Positions 7,905-17,383 of a stretch of DNA of 64,000 nt are shown in pieces. The stretch's first letter is position 1. Each line of letters begins with the position of its first letter. Origin of the DNA: an uncultured Mollicutes bacterium. GTDB taxonomy: Bacteria > Bacillota_I > Bacilli_A > Acholeplasmatales > Anaeroplasmataceae. Position numbers and translations under genes: made by a program. The notes beneath the pieces were generated by a model. The model was not told the DNA's origin and made no database searches. It saw nothing but the letters and a program-made list of their open reading frames with translations. The stretch is taken from the NCBI GenBank assembly GCA_945923475.1, contig CAMELE010000002.1, positions 90,570 to 154,569 on the forward strand. Direction: 5' to 3'.

Positions 7905-9758
7905 TTATCTTTCAATATCTGATGGCATTCTAAAATCAGAGCGTGGGGATAATGAAACATCTAGAACCTTTGGACCATCGGGTAATGCTTGACGCTTAAA
8001 TTGAGATTTAAAGAAACGATTAAAGAAGTTTTTGACTGCAGCATTTGCATTATCAGCAGACATTTTAAATGCTTTTTTAAGTAGCATTGCAATTCTAGCT
8101 TCATCATCTCCACATGATAAGAAACGATATAAAATAAAATCATTTACTTCATATTTGCCGATAAAATCCTCAGTCTTTTGATCATTTGATGCTAATTCTG
8201 GAGAAATTGGAGTGTCAACTATATCATATAAAATATTTGAAATATTAGCGAACTTTGTTTTAGCATAGTTTTCAATCATAAATCTAACTAATGTTTTAGG
8301 TAAGCCACAATTAATTCCATACATACTCATTTGGTCCCCATTATATGTACACCATCCAAGCGCAAGTTCAGACATATCGCCAGTACCTAAAACTATTCCG
8401 TTATATTTATTTGCTAAATTCATTAAAATCATTGTCCTAAGCCTTGCTTGGGTGTTTTCATATGTTATATCGTGGACTATTGGATCTTGACCAATTGTTT
8501 TAAAATGAACTAAGCATTCCTCAACAATTGATTTTTCAAGAACTGTAACACCTAGACTTTCCATCATTTTACACGCATTTGATTTAGTTCTACTTGAAGT
8601 TGCAAAGCCAGGCATTGTTACTGCAATGATATCCTTTAGTGGCTTATTGAGTTTCTTAAATGCCTCAACAGCTACTAATAAGGCTAAGGTTGAATCAAGT
8701 CCTCCTGATACACCAATAAGTAATGTTTTTGATTTAGTACATTTTAGTCTCTTATATAGTCCATATTCTTGGATTGAAGCTATCTTAAAAAAGCTTTCTA
8801 AAGCATTTTCCTTAGGGACAAATGGTAAACAATCAATTTGCTGCTCAAACTCATATTGTTTTGCTTCATCTAGCTTAAAGCATATATGATTAAATTTAAC
8901 ATCAAGACCAATTAGATCATGTAAATTTGTATTCATTCTTCTTTTAAAATTGATTTCATAAAGGTCTATATCAGCATAAATGATTTCCGAATCAAGAGAA
9001 AAATTTTCGGTTTCTTTTATTAAAGTTCCACATGAAGCTACAATATTATGTCCTGAAAATACAGTTTCAGATGTTGATTCATTTACACCTGCAGATGCAT
9101 ATACATATCCACCGCAGTTTCTTCGTGAATTTTCAATTACAGTAGATTTCCTAATTTCTGATTTACCTAAGGTTTCATTCGAACCCGATAAATTAAATAT
9201 AAGATTTGCTCCATAATACGCTAATATATTTGATGGAGCAATTGGAGCCCACATATCCTCACAAATTTCAACTCCAAAATGGAGATTATGAATATTATCA
9301 TCAAAGATAATATTACCAAAGGGAATCCATTCATCCATAAAGAAAACCTTATCTACATCTAAAGATGTTGCTGATCTAAACCAACGCTTTTCATAGAATT
9401 CCTTACTATTTGGTATACTTCTTTTAGGAACAATACCCAAAAGCTTATTTTTATATACTATAAATGCACAATTGTATAAAGATCCGTTTACTTGAAGGGG
9501 TGCACCAAGTAGTGATACACCTTGAAACTCGTTTTCCTTGATGTATCTTTCAATTTCAAGCTTGGCTTCATTTAGAAGCATATCCTGAAAGAATAAATCT
9601 CCACATGTGTATCCTGTTACTGATAATTCTGGGAAAACAGCAAAGGAAGCTTTGTTATCTTTAACAAGCTTAAGCATTTCTGTTACGTTTTCATGTGGAT
9701 TTCCTACCTTAAGCACTGGAGTAATGGCACAAACCTTAATAAATCCATTATACATCAT
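7905..9758 (-). CDS. nadE: Glutamine-dependent NAD+ synthetase
   Basis: This enzyme makes NAD+ from nicotinic acid adenine dinucleotide, ATP and glutamine. The 617-residue two-domain form has an N-terminal nitrilase-type amidase (catalytic Glu in FPELSVTGY near 45, Lys in VPKRS near 113, Cys in VEICEDMW near 173) that supplies ammonia, and a C-terminal synthetase with the P-loop SGGLDST near residue 350. It is next to nadD, so the two last steps of NAD synthesis are made from one transcript, inside a DNA replication and repair operon. Confidence 0.95.
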   Translation of the reverse strand: MMYNGFIKVCAITPVLKVGNPHENVTEMLKLVKDNKASFAVFPELSVTGYTCGDLFFQDMLLNEAKLEIERYIKENEFQGVSLLGAPLQVNGSLYNCAFIVYKNKLLGIVPKRSIPNSKEFYEKRWFRSATSLDVDKVFFMDEWIPFGNIIFDDNIHNLHFGVEICEDMWAPIAPSNILAYYGANLIFNLSGSNETLGKSEIRKSTVIENSRRNCGGYVYASAGVNESTSETVFSGHNIVASCGTLIKETENFSLDSEIIYADIDLYEINFKRRMNTNLHDLIGLDVKFNHICFKLDEAKQYEFEQQIDCLPFVPKENALESFFKIASIQEYGLYKRLKCTKSKTLLIGVSGGLDSTLALLVAVEAFKKLNKPLKDIIAVTMPGFATSSRTKSNACKMMESLGVTVLEKSIVEECLVHFKTIGQDPIVHDITYENTQARLRTMILMNLANKYNGIVLGTGDMSELALGWCTYNGDQMSMYGINCGLPKTLVRFMIENYAKTKFANISNILYDIVDTPISPELASNDQKTEDFIGKYEVNDFILYRFLSCGDDEARIAMLLKKAFKMSADNANAAVKNFFNRFFKSQFKRQALPDGPKVLDVSLSPRSDFRMPSDIER

Positions 9759-9771
9759 ATAGTATCATCTC

Positions 9772-10314
9772 CTAATATAAATGGTTATTTATAATATAAT
9801 CATAAATATCATCATTTACTAATTTTTTATCTTTTTTTATTCTAAACTCTGTTGCACTAATATCATTATTATATTCAAAAACAATAAATTTATCTTTATA
9901 TTTAGCTAGATTTTCATTAATAAAGCCTAAAACATCAATATTACTTCTTTTAATGACAATGAAATTGAATTCATTTAATAAAGCTTCGTATTCTATCCAT
10001 TCCTTAATATGCACAATATTATCCGCACCCATACAAAAATATAGACTTGAATATTCCTTACTTAAATACCTTAGCGTATTAATCGTACCACGATATTTAT
10101 CCTCCTGCTCAAGAGGTAAAACCTTATAATTCTTAAACGCAAGCTTTGCCATTTCATATCGGTACTTAAATGGGGTAATATTCTTCCAGGTATAGGAATC
10201 ACCTGTTGGAATAACAAGTATATTTTCAGGCTTGAATTCTTTATTCAATAAATCTAAAATTTCAATATGCGCCTTGGTTGGGGGATTGAATGAGCCACCA
10301 AATACAATATTCAT
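9772..10314 (-). CDS. nadD: Nicotinate-nucleotide adenylyltransferase
   Basis: NadD adenylates nicotinate mononucleotide, the step before NadE. The 180-residue protein begins with the nucleotidyltransferase signature GGSFNPPTKAH (the family GGxFDPxHxGH with Thr-Lys-Ala replacing part of the second half) and has the second motif ISATEFR near residue 155, equivalent to the ISSTxIR loop. It lies 13 bases upstream of nadE and 4 downstream of dnaI. No C-terminal HD phosphohydrolase (YqeK) domain or gene follows. Confidence 0.9.
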   Translation of the reverse strand: MNIVFGGSFNPPTKAHIEILDLLNKEFKPENILVIPTGDSYTWKNITPFKYRYEMAKLAFKNYKVLPLEQEDKYRGTINTLRYLSKEYSSLYFCMGADNIVHIKEWIEYEALLNEFNFIVIKRSNIDVLGFINENLAKYKDKFIVFEYNNDISATEFRIKKDKKLVNDDIYDYIINNHLY

Positions 10315-10318
10315 AATA

Positions 10319-11164
10319 CTATTCCATTTCTATAAATGCTGCAATATTTTTAATTCTTGCGATTAAACGATCAGCATTATTGGCACTATTGTCAATTCTA
10401 GTATAAAAATCTCTTAATCCATTAATCGTATAATTTGATGAAAAAAATACTGGAAGACCCTCTTGTAAGCGGTAGTTTAAAATAGGGCATAAAATCTCGT
10501 CCCTGACCCAAGCAGATGGCATCTCAGCTCCAATATCATCTAGCATTAATACATCAACAGACTTTAGCATATTAATCTTATCCTCAAATTCTCCACTATT
10601 TAATAAAGACTTTAATTCTCTAATCATATCAGGGAGATATATTAATAATGAATCAATACCCTTTTGAGCTAGTAAATTAGCAGTACTTGCAAGAGCATAG
10701 GTCTTTCCAATTTGGAAATTACCTGCAATATATAATCCCTTAGTAGAGACATTTTTTTGATAATTATTGGCAAAATCATTAGCAAATTTATAAATTTTTT
10801 GTCTAGTTAGATTATTTACATTAAAGTTATCAAAGCTGGCATCCTTAATAGCTTTAGGCATAAATAGCGTTTGAAATCTTTTCGCTACCTCTTCTTTTCT
10901 CTTTTCTTCTTGCATATATTGACAATATTGTCTTTTAAGCTGATAGGAATTTGGATTTGTAACAATTAAAGCACTCATTCCTACTGGATCATTTTTACAT
11001 TCAGAAATGCCTTTACAATTCTTACAATTTCCTACTATTTTAAGATATTGATTAAACATATTACAATTATTTATTGTAACATTATACTCCTTAAGCAGAG
11101 GCGATGAGGCAATTTCTTGTAAAAAATTATTAGATGATGATTTATTTAATTTAATTTTTTCCAT
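10319..11164 (-). CDS. dnaI: DnaI-type helicase loader
   Basis: DnaI loads the replicative helicase at origins and restart sites in Bacilli. The 281-residue protein has an N-terminal Cys-rich zinc-binding half (Cys at 34, 47, 50, 56 and 81) and a C-terminal AAA+ ATPase with Walker A GNFQIGKT (148-155) and Walker B VLMLDDIGAE, then a sensor-1 SSNYT and an arginine-rich end (ADRLIARI). It overlaps the dnaB stop by one base, and a GGAGG site lies within the dnaB end, so the pair is translationally coupled. Confidence 0.92.
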   Translation of the reverse strand: MEKIKLNKSSSNNFLQEIASSPLLKEYNVTINNCNMFNQYLKIVGNCKNCKGISECKNDPVGMSALIVTNPNSYQLKRQYCQYMQEEKRKEEVAKRFQTLFMPKAIKDASFDNFNVNNLTRQKIYKFANDFANNYQKNVSTKGLYIAGNFQIGKTYALASTANLLAQKGIDSLLIYLPDMIRELKSLLNSGEFEDKINMLKSVDVLMLDDIGAEMPSAWVRDEILCPILNYRLQEGLPVFFSSNYTINGLRDFYTRIDNSANNADRLIARIKNIAAFIEME

Positions 11165-12420
11165 TATAATACCTCCATTCCTTCCATAGCATCCTTATGC
11201 TCATTTTCAATTTCATATTTATCTTTTTTCCTAATAGGTGTCTTTTTCTTATACACTTTTTTAGACTTAGATGAATCATTATCAATTCCTAGTACATACT
11301 TGTTATATGCTGTATAAACATCAGTAGTACCTTCTAAAATCCAATCATCCGCAACCTTTTTAAAATATGATATTGGTGGCATTCTTAAAGGATTATCTAC
11401 GGTTTCCTTACCCTTTAATATTCGAATTACATGCATTATTAGGATTCTTATAACAGATGGATTTAAATTAAGAATATTATTTAATTCATTTAATGTATTT
11501 AAATCTTCATTTTTGAAGCTGCTTCCTAATATAGATTGTAAGAAATCCTCTCCACTAGCATTTTCAATAGCAAAAATCTCTTCATTACCATTAATTTCTT
11601 TATTATTAGAAAATGATGGTAGGTCCTTCTTATACTTATATGTATATAATATCTTTGCTTTTCTTTTTAATAACTTATCATCAAAATAGCCTGCATTATT
11701 TAATGATTCAAGGAACAATCCAGCCATATCTCCCTCATCAAAGGAATAAACCTTAGCTGTTTCCATTATTTTAGCCTTAAATTCATCTGTAGGTCCAGTT
11801 TCAATCAAGCTTTGATCAATATCATTTAAGAACACATTCATATCAAAATCATAATTAGAAATTTTAATATTACGAGAATTCTTCTTATTAATTAAGTAAT
11901 TATCACTATCATTTGAAATCAAATCATTTTTAGTATCAACACTAAAAACATCGTCAAATGAAACCGTTACATTTTGATATTTTTTCTTATCAAGCTTTAC
12001 AACCTTAAAGCTTGAACGTAACTGATTAAATACCTCCATTCCTACCTTACTACAAAGCATTACTCCTAATACTCCATCTGATAAAAATCTTTTTGGACTT
12101 AGTGGAGATGAAAGTAAATATACATAAGAATCATCATTATAATAGGTTGTAATTAATCCAATAGCCTCAAGTATCTGTCTTAGCTTGAGAAATTTTTTAG
12201 TATCATATCCAAGCATATCATATAAAAATATATGACTGAATGTCTCTGAATCAAGGCTCTTACGTAATATTAAAGAATTAAACGTGAAATAAAGAGCCAT
12301 AGCCTCTGGTCCTATAATCGGCTGATATAATAAAACTAGGCAGTTTATATCATCCCAAGATAGAGTAAAGCTTGAACAAATATTAAATTGAGATTTATCT
12401 AAATCTGCCATTTTAATCAC
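11164..12420 (-). CDS. dnaB: Replication initiation/membrane attachment protein DnaB (Bacilli type)
   Basis: This is the Bacilli primosomal DnaB (not the helicase), which helps DnaI load the replicative helicase. The 418-residue protein has an N-terminal winged-helix DnaB-like region (LLYQPIIGPEAMALYFTF), a linker, and a C-terminal DnaD-like helical domain with PISYFKKVADDWILEG, the YxxxIxxxWxxxG-type motif of the DnaB/DnaD family. A lysine-rich tail follows. The start is taken as the GTG overlapping the previous TAG (AAGGA six bases upstream); an ATG nine bases further in is possible. dnaI follows directly. Confidence 0.9.
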   Translation of the reverse strand: MIKMADLDKSQFNICSSFTLSWDDINCLVLLYQPIIGPEAMALYFTFNSLILRKSLDSETFSHIFLYDMLGYDTKKFLKLRQILEAIGLITTYYNDDSYVYLLSSPLSPKRFLSDGVLGVMLCSKVGMEVFNQLRSSFKVVKLDKKKYQNVTVSFDDVFSVDTKNDLISNDSDNYLINKKNSRNIKISNYDFDMNVFLNDIDQSLIETGPTDEFKAKIMETAKVYSFDEGDMAGLFLESLNNAGYFDDKLLKRKAKILYTYKYKKDLPSFSNNKEINGNEEIFAIENASGEDFLQSILGSSFKNEDLNTLNELNNILNLNPSVIRILIMHVIRILKGKETVDNPLRMPPISYFKKVADDWILEGTTDVYTAYNKYVLGIDNDSSKSKKVYKKKTPIRKKDKYEIENEHKDAMEGMEVL

Positions 12421-12776
12421 TAGCCTTCCTTATGAAGTGCAAGACCAACTAATTCAAATTTTTGGTTTAGTACTTCGTAAAAATTGTTAATAGTATTTTT
12501 TGTTTTACTAAAATCAAACAAGAAATATGAATCAATAAAGACGTCAACAGCCGCCTCTTGTGCTTGGACTTGAATAAACCTTATTGTCATATTGTACATT
12601 GGGTGTTGAACAGAAATTTCATTATAATTTGTATCATATGATATAATTTTAATATCCTTCTGTGAAGTAAAATAATCCTTAACATACTCCATTATTAGTA
12701 AAATATTAGTTTTATAATAGCGAGTTTTTAAATAATCCTTTTTAGCTTGTTCTGAAGTTTCTAATTGTTTAGCCAT
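12420..12776 (-). CDS. Unknown protein in replication operon
   Basis: This is a soluble 118-residue protein with no signal peptide and alternating helix and strand character. I do not recognise a family. It has a strong AAGGAG ribosome site, overlaps the coaE end by 8 bases, and its stop overlaps the dnaB start. In related genomes nrdR is often at this place before dnaB, but this protein has no zinc-ribbon Cys motif (it has no Cys at all), so it is not NrdR. Its place suggests a link to replication or nucleotide supply; that is inference. Confidence 0.65.
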   Translation of the reverse strand: MAKQLETSEQAKKDYLKTRYYKTNILLIMEYVKDYFTSQKDIKIISYDTNYNEISVQHPMYNMTIRFIQVQAQEAAVDVFIDSYFLFDFSKTKNTINNFYEVLNQKFELVGLALHKEG

Positions 12777-13362
12777 TTGTTTTCTCCTTAATAATCTTAA
12801 TTATTTTTTCAATATTTTGATTTGTTAAATTAAAATCCTCTTCACTCTTAAGCAATAGATCTGAAAGTTCTTTTTTTCTTTCAAGTGGCATTTGAGCATT
12901 AATTCTTTTAAGTGCATCAGTCTCGTTTAATGAATCTCTTTGCATTAATCTATTTAGTTGAATTTTTGGTTCTGTATATACACATACTACAAAATCACAT
13001 AGTGTGTCAAAATGAGCCTCAAATAATAGAGGAACATCTAAAAATATAATATCATTTTTAGTCTCATTTATCAATTTTTTACATTCATTGTATATAATTG
13101 GATGTAAAATATTATTTAATTTTTCTTTAAGTGAATAATCATTAAAAATGATTTGGCCCAATTTTTTACGATCTAGTATGTCATTATTAAAGGCTTCAGG
13201 GAATGAGGCCTTTAATGCTATATATCCAGCTTGTCCTACTTTAGTTATTTCATGGGATATTTTATCTGTATCTATAACAAGATAATTTTTGTTTTTTAAA
13301 TAAGTAGATACATAGCTTTTTCCACATGCAATTGACCCTGTAATTCCTACTACAATTGACAT
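12769..13362 (-). CDS. coaE: Dephospho-CoA kinase
   Basis: CoaE catalyses the last step of coenzyme A synthesis, phosphorylating the ribose 3'-hydroxyl of dephospho-CoA. The protein starts MSIVVGITGSIACGKS; the P-loop GSIACGKS and the VIDTDKISHE segment (Asp-x-Asp type substrate motif) are typical. I moved the start to ATG 13362 because AAAGGTAGTG sits upstream and the family begins just before the P-loop, giving 197 residues, the normal length. It lies 7 bases after mutM, a common mutM-coaE pairing in Firmicutes next to polA. Confidence 0.93.
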   Translation of the reverse strand: MSIVVGITGSIACGKSYVSTYLKNKNYLVIDTDKISHEITKVGQAGYIALKASFPEAFNNDILDRKKLGQIIFNDYSLKEKLNNILHPIIYNECKKLINETKNDIIFLDVPLLFEAHFDTLCDFVVCVYTEPKIQLNRLMQRDSLNETDALKRINAQMPLERKKELSDLLLKSEEDFNLTNQNIEKIIKIIKEKTNG

Positions 13363-13369
13363 ATAATCA

Positions 13370-14182
13370 CTACCTTTGACATTTAGTACAATAATATGAA
13401 GTTCTACCACCTATTTTTGATTTACTTATTGGTGCATTACAATATGGGCATATTGTCTTTGTGTGAACCAATAAGAATTCTTGGAATTCGCCCTTTACAC
13501 CTAAGCTTGAGGTGTATGTTCTAATAGTTGTACCTTTATAGATTATAGCCTTATCAAGTATTTCCTTTGCAGAAGATAAAATTAGCTTAGCCTCCTCTAA
13601 ATCAATTGAATTAGCCTTTCTCAATGGGCTTATATGAGATAGGGCTAGCACCTCATCAACATAAATATTGCCAAGTCCACTAATTATTTCTTGATTTAAT
13701 AACGCTTCTTTAATTGTATTTTTTCTTTTTTGAAGCTTATTAATAAAATCATTTACATCAATTGTCTCATCATTAGCATCTGCTCCAAGATTTGAAAGTG
13801 GTGGAGTTGTAAATAAAGCATCATTAGTTTTTAAAACCATGCGACCAAATTTTCTTGTATCTTGATATCTTAGCTCATAATCATTTTCGAATCTAATGAT
13901 CATATGAATATGCTTATTTACTGGTTCATTTTTTTGTTGATAAAAGAATTTTCCTTCCATTCTTAAGTGTGAAATTAAATTGATATTATCAAGCTTAAAT
14001 ATCAAATATTTTCCTTTTCTATCAATATTTATAATTTTATGACCTATTAGATTATTTTTAAAATCATCAAAATCTCCTTCAACCATTTCAGGATAATTGG
14101 AGGTTATTTCTACAATTTTATTATCTAAAACACTTTTTAGTAAGCATCTTCTTACAGTTTCTACCTCTGGAAGCTCTGGCAT
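13370..14182 (-). CDS. mutM: Formamidopyrimidine-DNA glycosylase
   Basis: MutM (Fpg) removes 8-oxoguanine and formamidopyrimidines and nicks the DNA. The true start must be ATG 14182, because the catalytic residue is the N-terminal proline in MPELPEVETVRR; AAGGAG lies upstream. The 270-residue protein has the helix-two-turn-helix region (GLGNIYVDEVL) and ends with a four-Cys zinc finger (C-x2-C ... C-x2-C, CPYC and CTKC). Its ATG overlaps the nitroreductase TAA by one base. polA, mutM and coaE are neighbours in many Firmicutes. Confidence 0.95.
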   Translation of the reverse strand: MPELPEVETVRRCLLKSVLDNKIVEITSNYPEMVEGDFDDFKNNLIGHKIINIDRKGKYLIFKLDNINLISHLRMEGKFFYQQKNEPVNKHIHMIIRFENDYELRYQDTRKFGRMVLKTNDALFTTPPLSNLGADANDETIDVNDFINKLQKRKNTIKEALLNQEIISGLGNIYVDEVLALSHISPLRKANSIDLEEAKLILSSAKEILDKAIIYKGTTIRTYTSSLGVKGEFQEFLLVHTKTICPYCNAPISKSKIGGRTSYYCTKCQR

Positions 14183-14700
14183 TAAAACCACTCCTTATGA
14201 ATACGATTTAAATCTATTTTATTTGTTTTTTCAATAAATACATCATTATTAATCGGATACCCAAGGGCTAATATAGCACATGCATGATATCCATCCTTAA
14301 TTCCAAGTACATTATCTACATAGCTAATTCTATCCTCATATGGATAAATTCCTATATAGCATGACCCAATTTCTTTGCTAGTAGCCTCAAGTGACATATA
14401 TGTCATTATATTAGCTAAATCCTGAGATGCCATTGCTGGTGTAGATAAATTAGCCTCATCTGCTAAAGCTAAGCAAATAAGAGCGTTGGCATTTTTAATA
14501 AATCCACTATTTTTAGATAAGCCTGATAGCTTTTCTATTGTGTTTTTATTCTTTACTATGATAAAATCACATGTTTTTTGATTTCTTGCTGTAGGAGCAT
14601 ACATTCCTACTTTACATATATCTATTAAAATATTTTCATCAATGTCCTTATCTGTATATTCTCTTATTGACCTACGCTTTAATAAAATTTCGTTATTCAT
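14182..14700 (-). CDS. Nitroreductase-family flavoprotein
   Basis: The 172-residue protein begins with the nitroreductase signature LLKRRSIREYTDKDI (FMN phosphate contacts RRSIR) and has the APTARNQKT loop and a C-terminal GYP motif. The family binds FMN and uses NAD(P)H to reduce quinones, nitro compounds or flavins. It overlaps the polA stop and the mutM start, so it is translated from the polA-mutM transcript, an unusual insertion into the familiar polA-mutM-coaE order. The physiological substrate cannot be read from the sequence. Confidence 0.88.
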   Translation of the reverse strand: MNNEILLKRRSIREYTDKDIDENILIDICKVGMYAPTARNQKTCDFIIVKNKNTIEKLSGLSKNSGFIKNANALICLALADEANLSTPAMASQDLANIMTYMSLEATSKEIGSCYIGIYPYEDRISYVDNVLGIKDGYHACAILALGYPINNDVFIEKTNKIDLNRIHKEWF

Positions 14701-17324
14701 TATTTTACCTCATACCAATTATTACCAAAATCATGAGAAACTGATAGCTTAACATTTAGGTCTATTGCGTGCTCCATTTCATATCTTACAAGCTCTTCTA
14801 GGGCTTTTTCTTCCCCGTGCTCTACCTCAAACAATAATTCGTCGTGAATTTGAAGAAGCATTTTACTCTTAAAGTGATTTTTTGTAAGCTTATTATCAAT
14901 ATTTATCATCGCAATCTTAATAATATCAGCTGCGCTACCTTGAATTGGTGCATTCATAGCCGTACGTTTAGCAAATTCTCTTAGGTTGTACACCTTAGAA
15001 TTAATATCAGGAATAAATCTCTTTCGATTCTTTATTGTACAAACATATCCATTTTCCTTACAAAATTCTATTATATTATCCATATATTCCTTTATTTCAG
15101 GATATATTTGATAATATCTTTTAATATATTCACTGGCCATAGAAGTTGATATTCCGATATCAGTAGCAAGGCCATAGGCTGAAATACCATAAATAATTCC
15201 AAAGTTAACTGCTTTTGCTTTTCTTCTTTCATCAGGTGTAATATCATCATGGCCAAATATTTCTCTAGCAGTTTGACTATGAATATCTAAATCATTATTA
15301 AATGCATCTTTAAGCTTTGAAACATTAGCTAGATGTGCTAAAACACGTAATTCTATTTGCGAATAATCGGCTGAGAAAAAACAATTATTTTCATTTGATG
15401 GAACAAATAATTTACGAATTAATCTTCCTTGCTCAGTCTTAATTGGAATATTTTGTAAATTAGGCTCGACAGAGGATAATCTTCCAGTTTGAGTTAATGC
15501 TTGTTCATATATTGTATGACATTTTCCATCATCAAATATTTGTTCAGATAATCCGATTATGTATGTTTGATATAATTTAGATATTAGTTTATAATTTAAA
15601 ATATATTCTACAACAGGATGAAGATGTCTTACCTCTAGTAAGGCCTGTTGATCAGTTGAATATCCTGTTTTTGTCTTTTTTGATGATGGAAGTCCTAAAT
15701 GCTCAAATAAAACAACACCAAGCTGTTTAGGAGATAAAATATTAAATTTTTCCCCTGCAAGACGATATATTTCCGATTCAATAAAGGCTAATCTTTCTTC
15801 TAAATCCTTCTTTTGAATATTAAGCTCTTCTTTAGATATTTTTATTCCTTCGTATTCCATCTTACCTAATACCTTAGATAAAGGAATTTCAATATTAATT
15901 AATAAATCATATTGGTTATTTTCCTTTAAAGAATCAATAATTTTATTTTTTAAAACGTATAAGCAGGTAACCTTTGAAATTACATGATTCATTAAAATAC
16001 TAGGCTCAGGGATTTGTCTTTTGACCCCCTTGCCATATATTTCTTCATCAAAACTTAAATTATAATAGCCATAGCTTGAGGCAACTATTTTAAATTCATT
16101 TTTAGTTAATGCTGGGTTTAAAATATAAGAACCTAGTAGCATATCAAAATCGATACCATTTAATTCAAAACCCATTTTTTTAAGAAGTACATAGGCTCTT
16201 TTATAATCATATATCGCTTTTTTATTCTCAGTATCACTTAAGAATAACTGTAAATCTATTGATTGATAAATTAAATCTGGCATAATGATAAAATTACCAT
16301 TTTTATTTTTTATTCCGATATATAAAAGCTTAGCTTTATGATAATTATATTCTGATGCTTCAAATATTAGGCTTGAATTATCAAGTAATGCCTCATGAAT
16401 ATCAACAGGACTAGATATAACCTTATATTCTTGGCTATATACCTCAGCCTTAGGCATTCTAGCATTTAAATCCTTTAAAAGTGATGGTAGCTCTAAATAT
16501 TCATAAAATTCTTTAAGGGCAGTAAAATCAGTATCCTTTTTTACTGTATCATCAAGGGTAAGCTCAATAGGTGCATTCTTTAAAATAGTAACCATTTCCT
16601 TACATTTTAAAGCTAAATCCTTATTATTTTCAAAATTTTCCTTATCCTTACCCTTAAGCTTATCAATATTAGCTATTATACCTTCTACGCTTTTGTATTC
16701 AATTAAATATTTTTCAGCTTTTTTAGTACCAATGCCAGGAACACCGGAAATATTATCAGATTTATCACCCATTAGCGCCTTTAAATCAATAAATTGACTA
16801 ACATCTAGATTATATACCTCTTTAAAATGCTCCTTTGTAAAGTCTTCTAGATCGGTTAAGCCCTTTTTTGTTAAATGAACAGTTGCATTATCATCAATAA
16901 GCTGTAGCAAATCCTTGTCTGAGGAATAAATATCGACATGATATCCTTCATCTAAGGCTTTTTTTGCCATTGTACCAATGATATCATCTGCTTCATATAA
17001 AGGGATTTCATATCGTTTTACACCTACTAAATCTAGGAAATTCTTAATATGAGCAATTTGCATTCTCATTTCATCAGGCATTTGTGAGCGCCCAGCCTTA
17101 TAGTCGGTCATAATATCATGACGGAAGGTATGCTTACCAGCATCAAAGGCTACAAGGATATTATCGAAATCCTCCTTTAATATCGTGTTTATCATTCTAG
17201 CAAAGGACATTATAGCATTTGTAAAAATACCTTTTGAATTTGGTCTTATTGTTGTTACATCAGCAATTCCATAATATGCACGATACATAAGAGAATTACC
17301 ATCGATTAAAATCATTCTTTTCAT
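14700..17324 (-). CDS. polA: DNA polymerase I
   Basis: PolA fills gaps and removes RNA primers. The 874-residue protein has an N-terminal 5'-nuclease domain (about 1-290, DGNSLMYRAYYG, AFDAGKHTFRH and the helix-hairpin-helix GVPGIGTKKAEKY), a middle 3'-5' exonuclease-like domain, and a C-terminal polymerase domain with motif A DYSQIELR, motif B RRKAKAVNFGIIYG and motif C QIHDELLFEV. In the middle domain the proofreading DxE signature is replaced (SLIFEASEYN), so proofreading should be lost, as in Bacillus-type Pol I. It begins the long operon reaching to 5435. Confidence 0.95.
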   Translation of the reverse strand: MKRMILIDGNSLMYRAYYGIADVTTIRPNSKGIFTNAIMSFARMINTILKEDFDNILVAFDAGKHTFRHDIMTDYKAGRSQMPDEMRMQIAHIKNFLDLVGVKRYEIPLYEADDIIGTMAKKALDEGYHVDIYSSDKDLLQLIDDNATVHLTKKGLTDLEDFTKEHFKEVYNLDVSQFIDLKALMGDKSDNISGVPGIGTKKAEKYLIEYKSVEGIIANIDKLKGKDKENFENNKDLALKCKEMVTILKNAPIELTLDDTVKKDTDFTALKEFYEYLELPSLLKDLNARMPKAEVYSQEYKVISSPVDIHEALLDNSSLIFEASEYNYHKAKLLYIGIKNKNGNFIIMPDLIYQSIDLQLFLSDTENKKAIYDYKRAYVLLKKMGFELNGIDFDMLLGSYILNPALTKNEFKIVASSYGYYNLSFDEEIYGKGVKRQIPEPSILMNHVISKVTCLYVLKNKIIDSLKENNQYDLLINIEIPLSKVLGKMEYEGIKISKEELNIQKKDLEERLAFIESEIYRLAGEKFNILSPKQLGVVLFEHLGLPSSKKTKTGYSTDQQALLEVRHLHPVVEYILNYKLISKLYQTYIIGLSEQIFDDGKCHTIYEQALTQTGRLSSVEPNLQNIPIKTEQGRLIRKLFVPSNENNCFFSADYSQIELRVLAHLANVSKLKDAFNNDLDIHSQTAREIFGHDDITPDERRKAKAVNFGIIYGISAYGLATDIGISTSMASEYIKRYYQIYPEIKEYMDNIIEFCKENGYVCTIKNRKRFIPDINSKVYNLREFAKRTAMNAPIQGSAADIIKIAMINIDNKLTKNHFKSKMLLQIHDELLFEVEHGEEKALEELVRYEMEHAIDLNVKLSVSHDFGNNWYEVK

Positions 17325-17360
17325 ATGATAAATCCTTTCTTTTATTAGCTAAATAATAGT

Positions 17361-17383
17361 GAAAAAATCGACTAAGTCGATTA
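17361..17383 (-). terminator. Terminator or attenuator after yhbY
   Basis: AATCGAC and GTCGATT form a seven-base-pair stem with a three-base loop, followed by TTTTTTC on the minus strand. It overlaps the yhbY stop by two bases and lies 37 bases before polA, so it should separate or attenuate transcription into polA. Confidence 0.7.
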
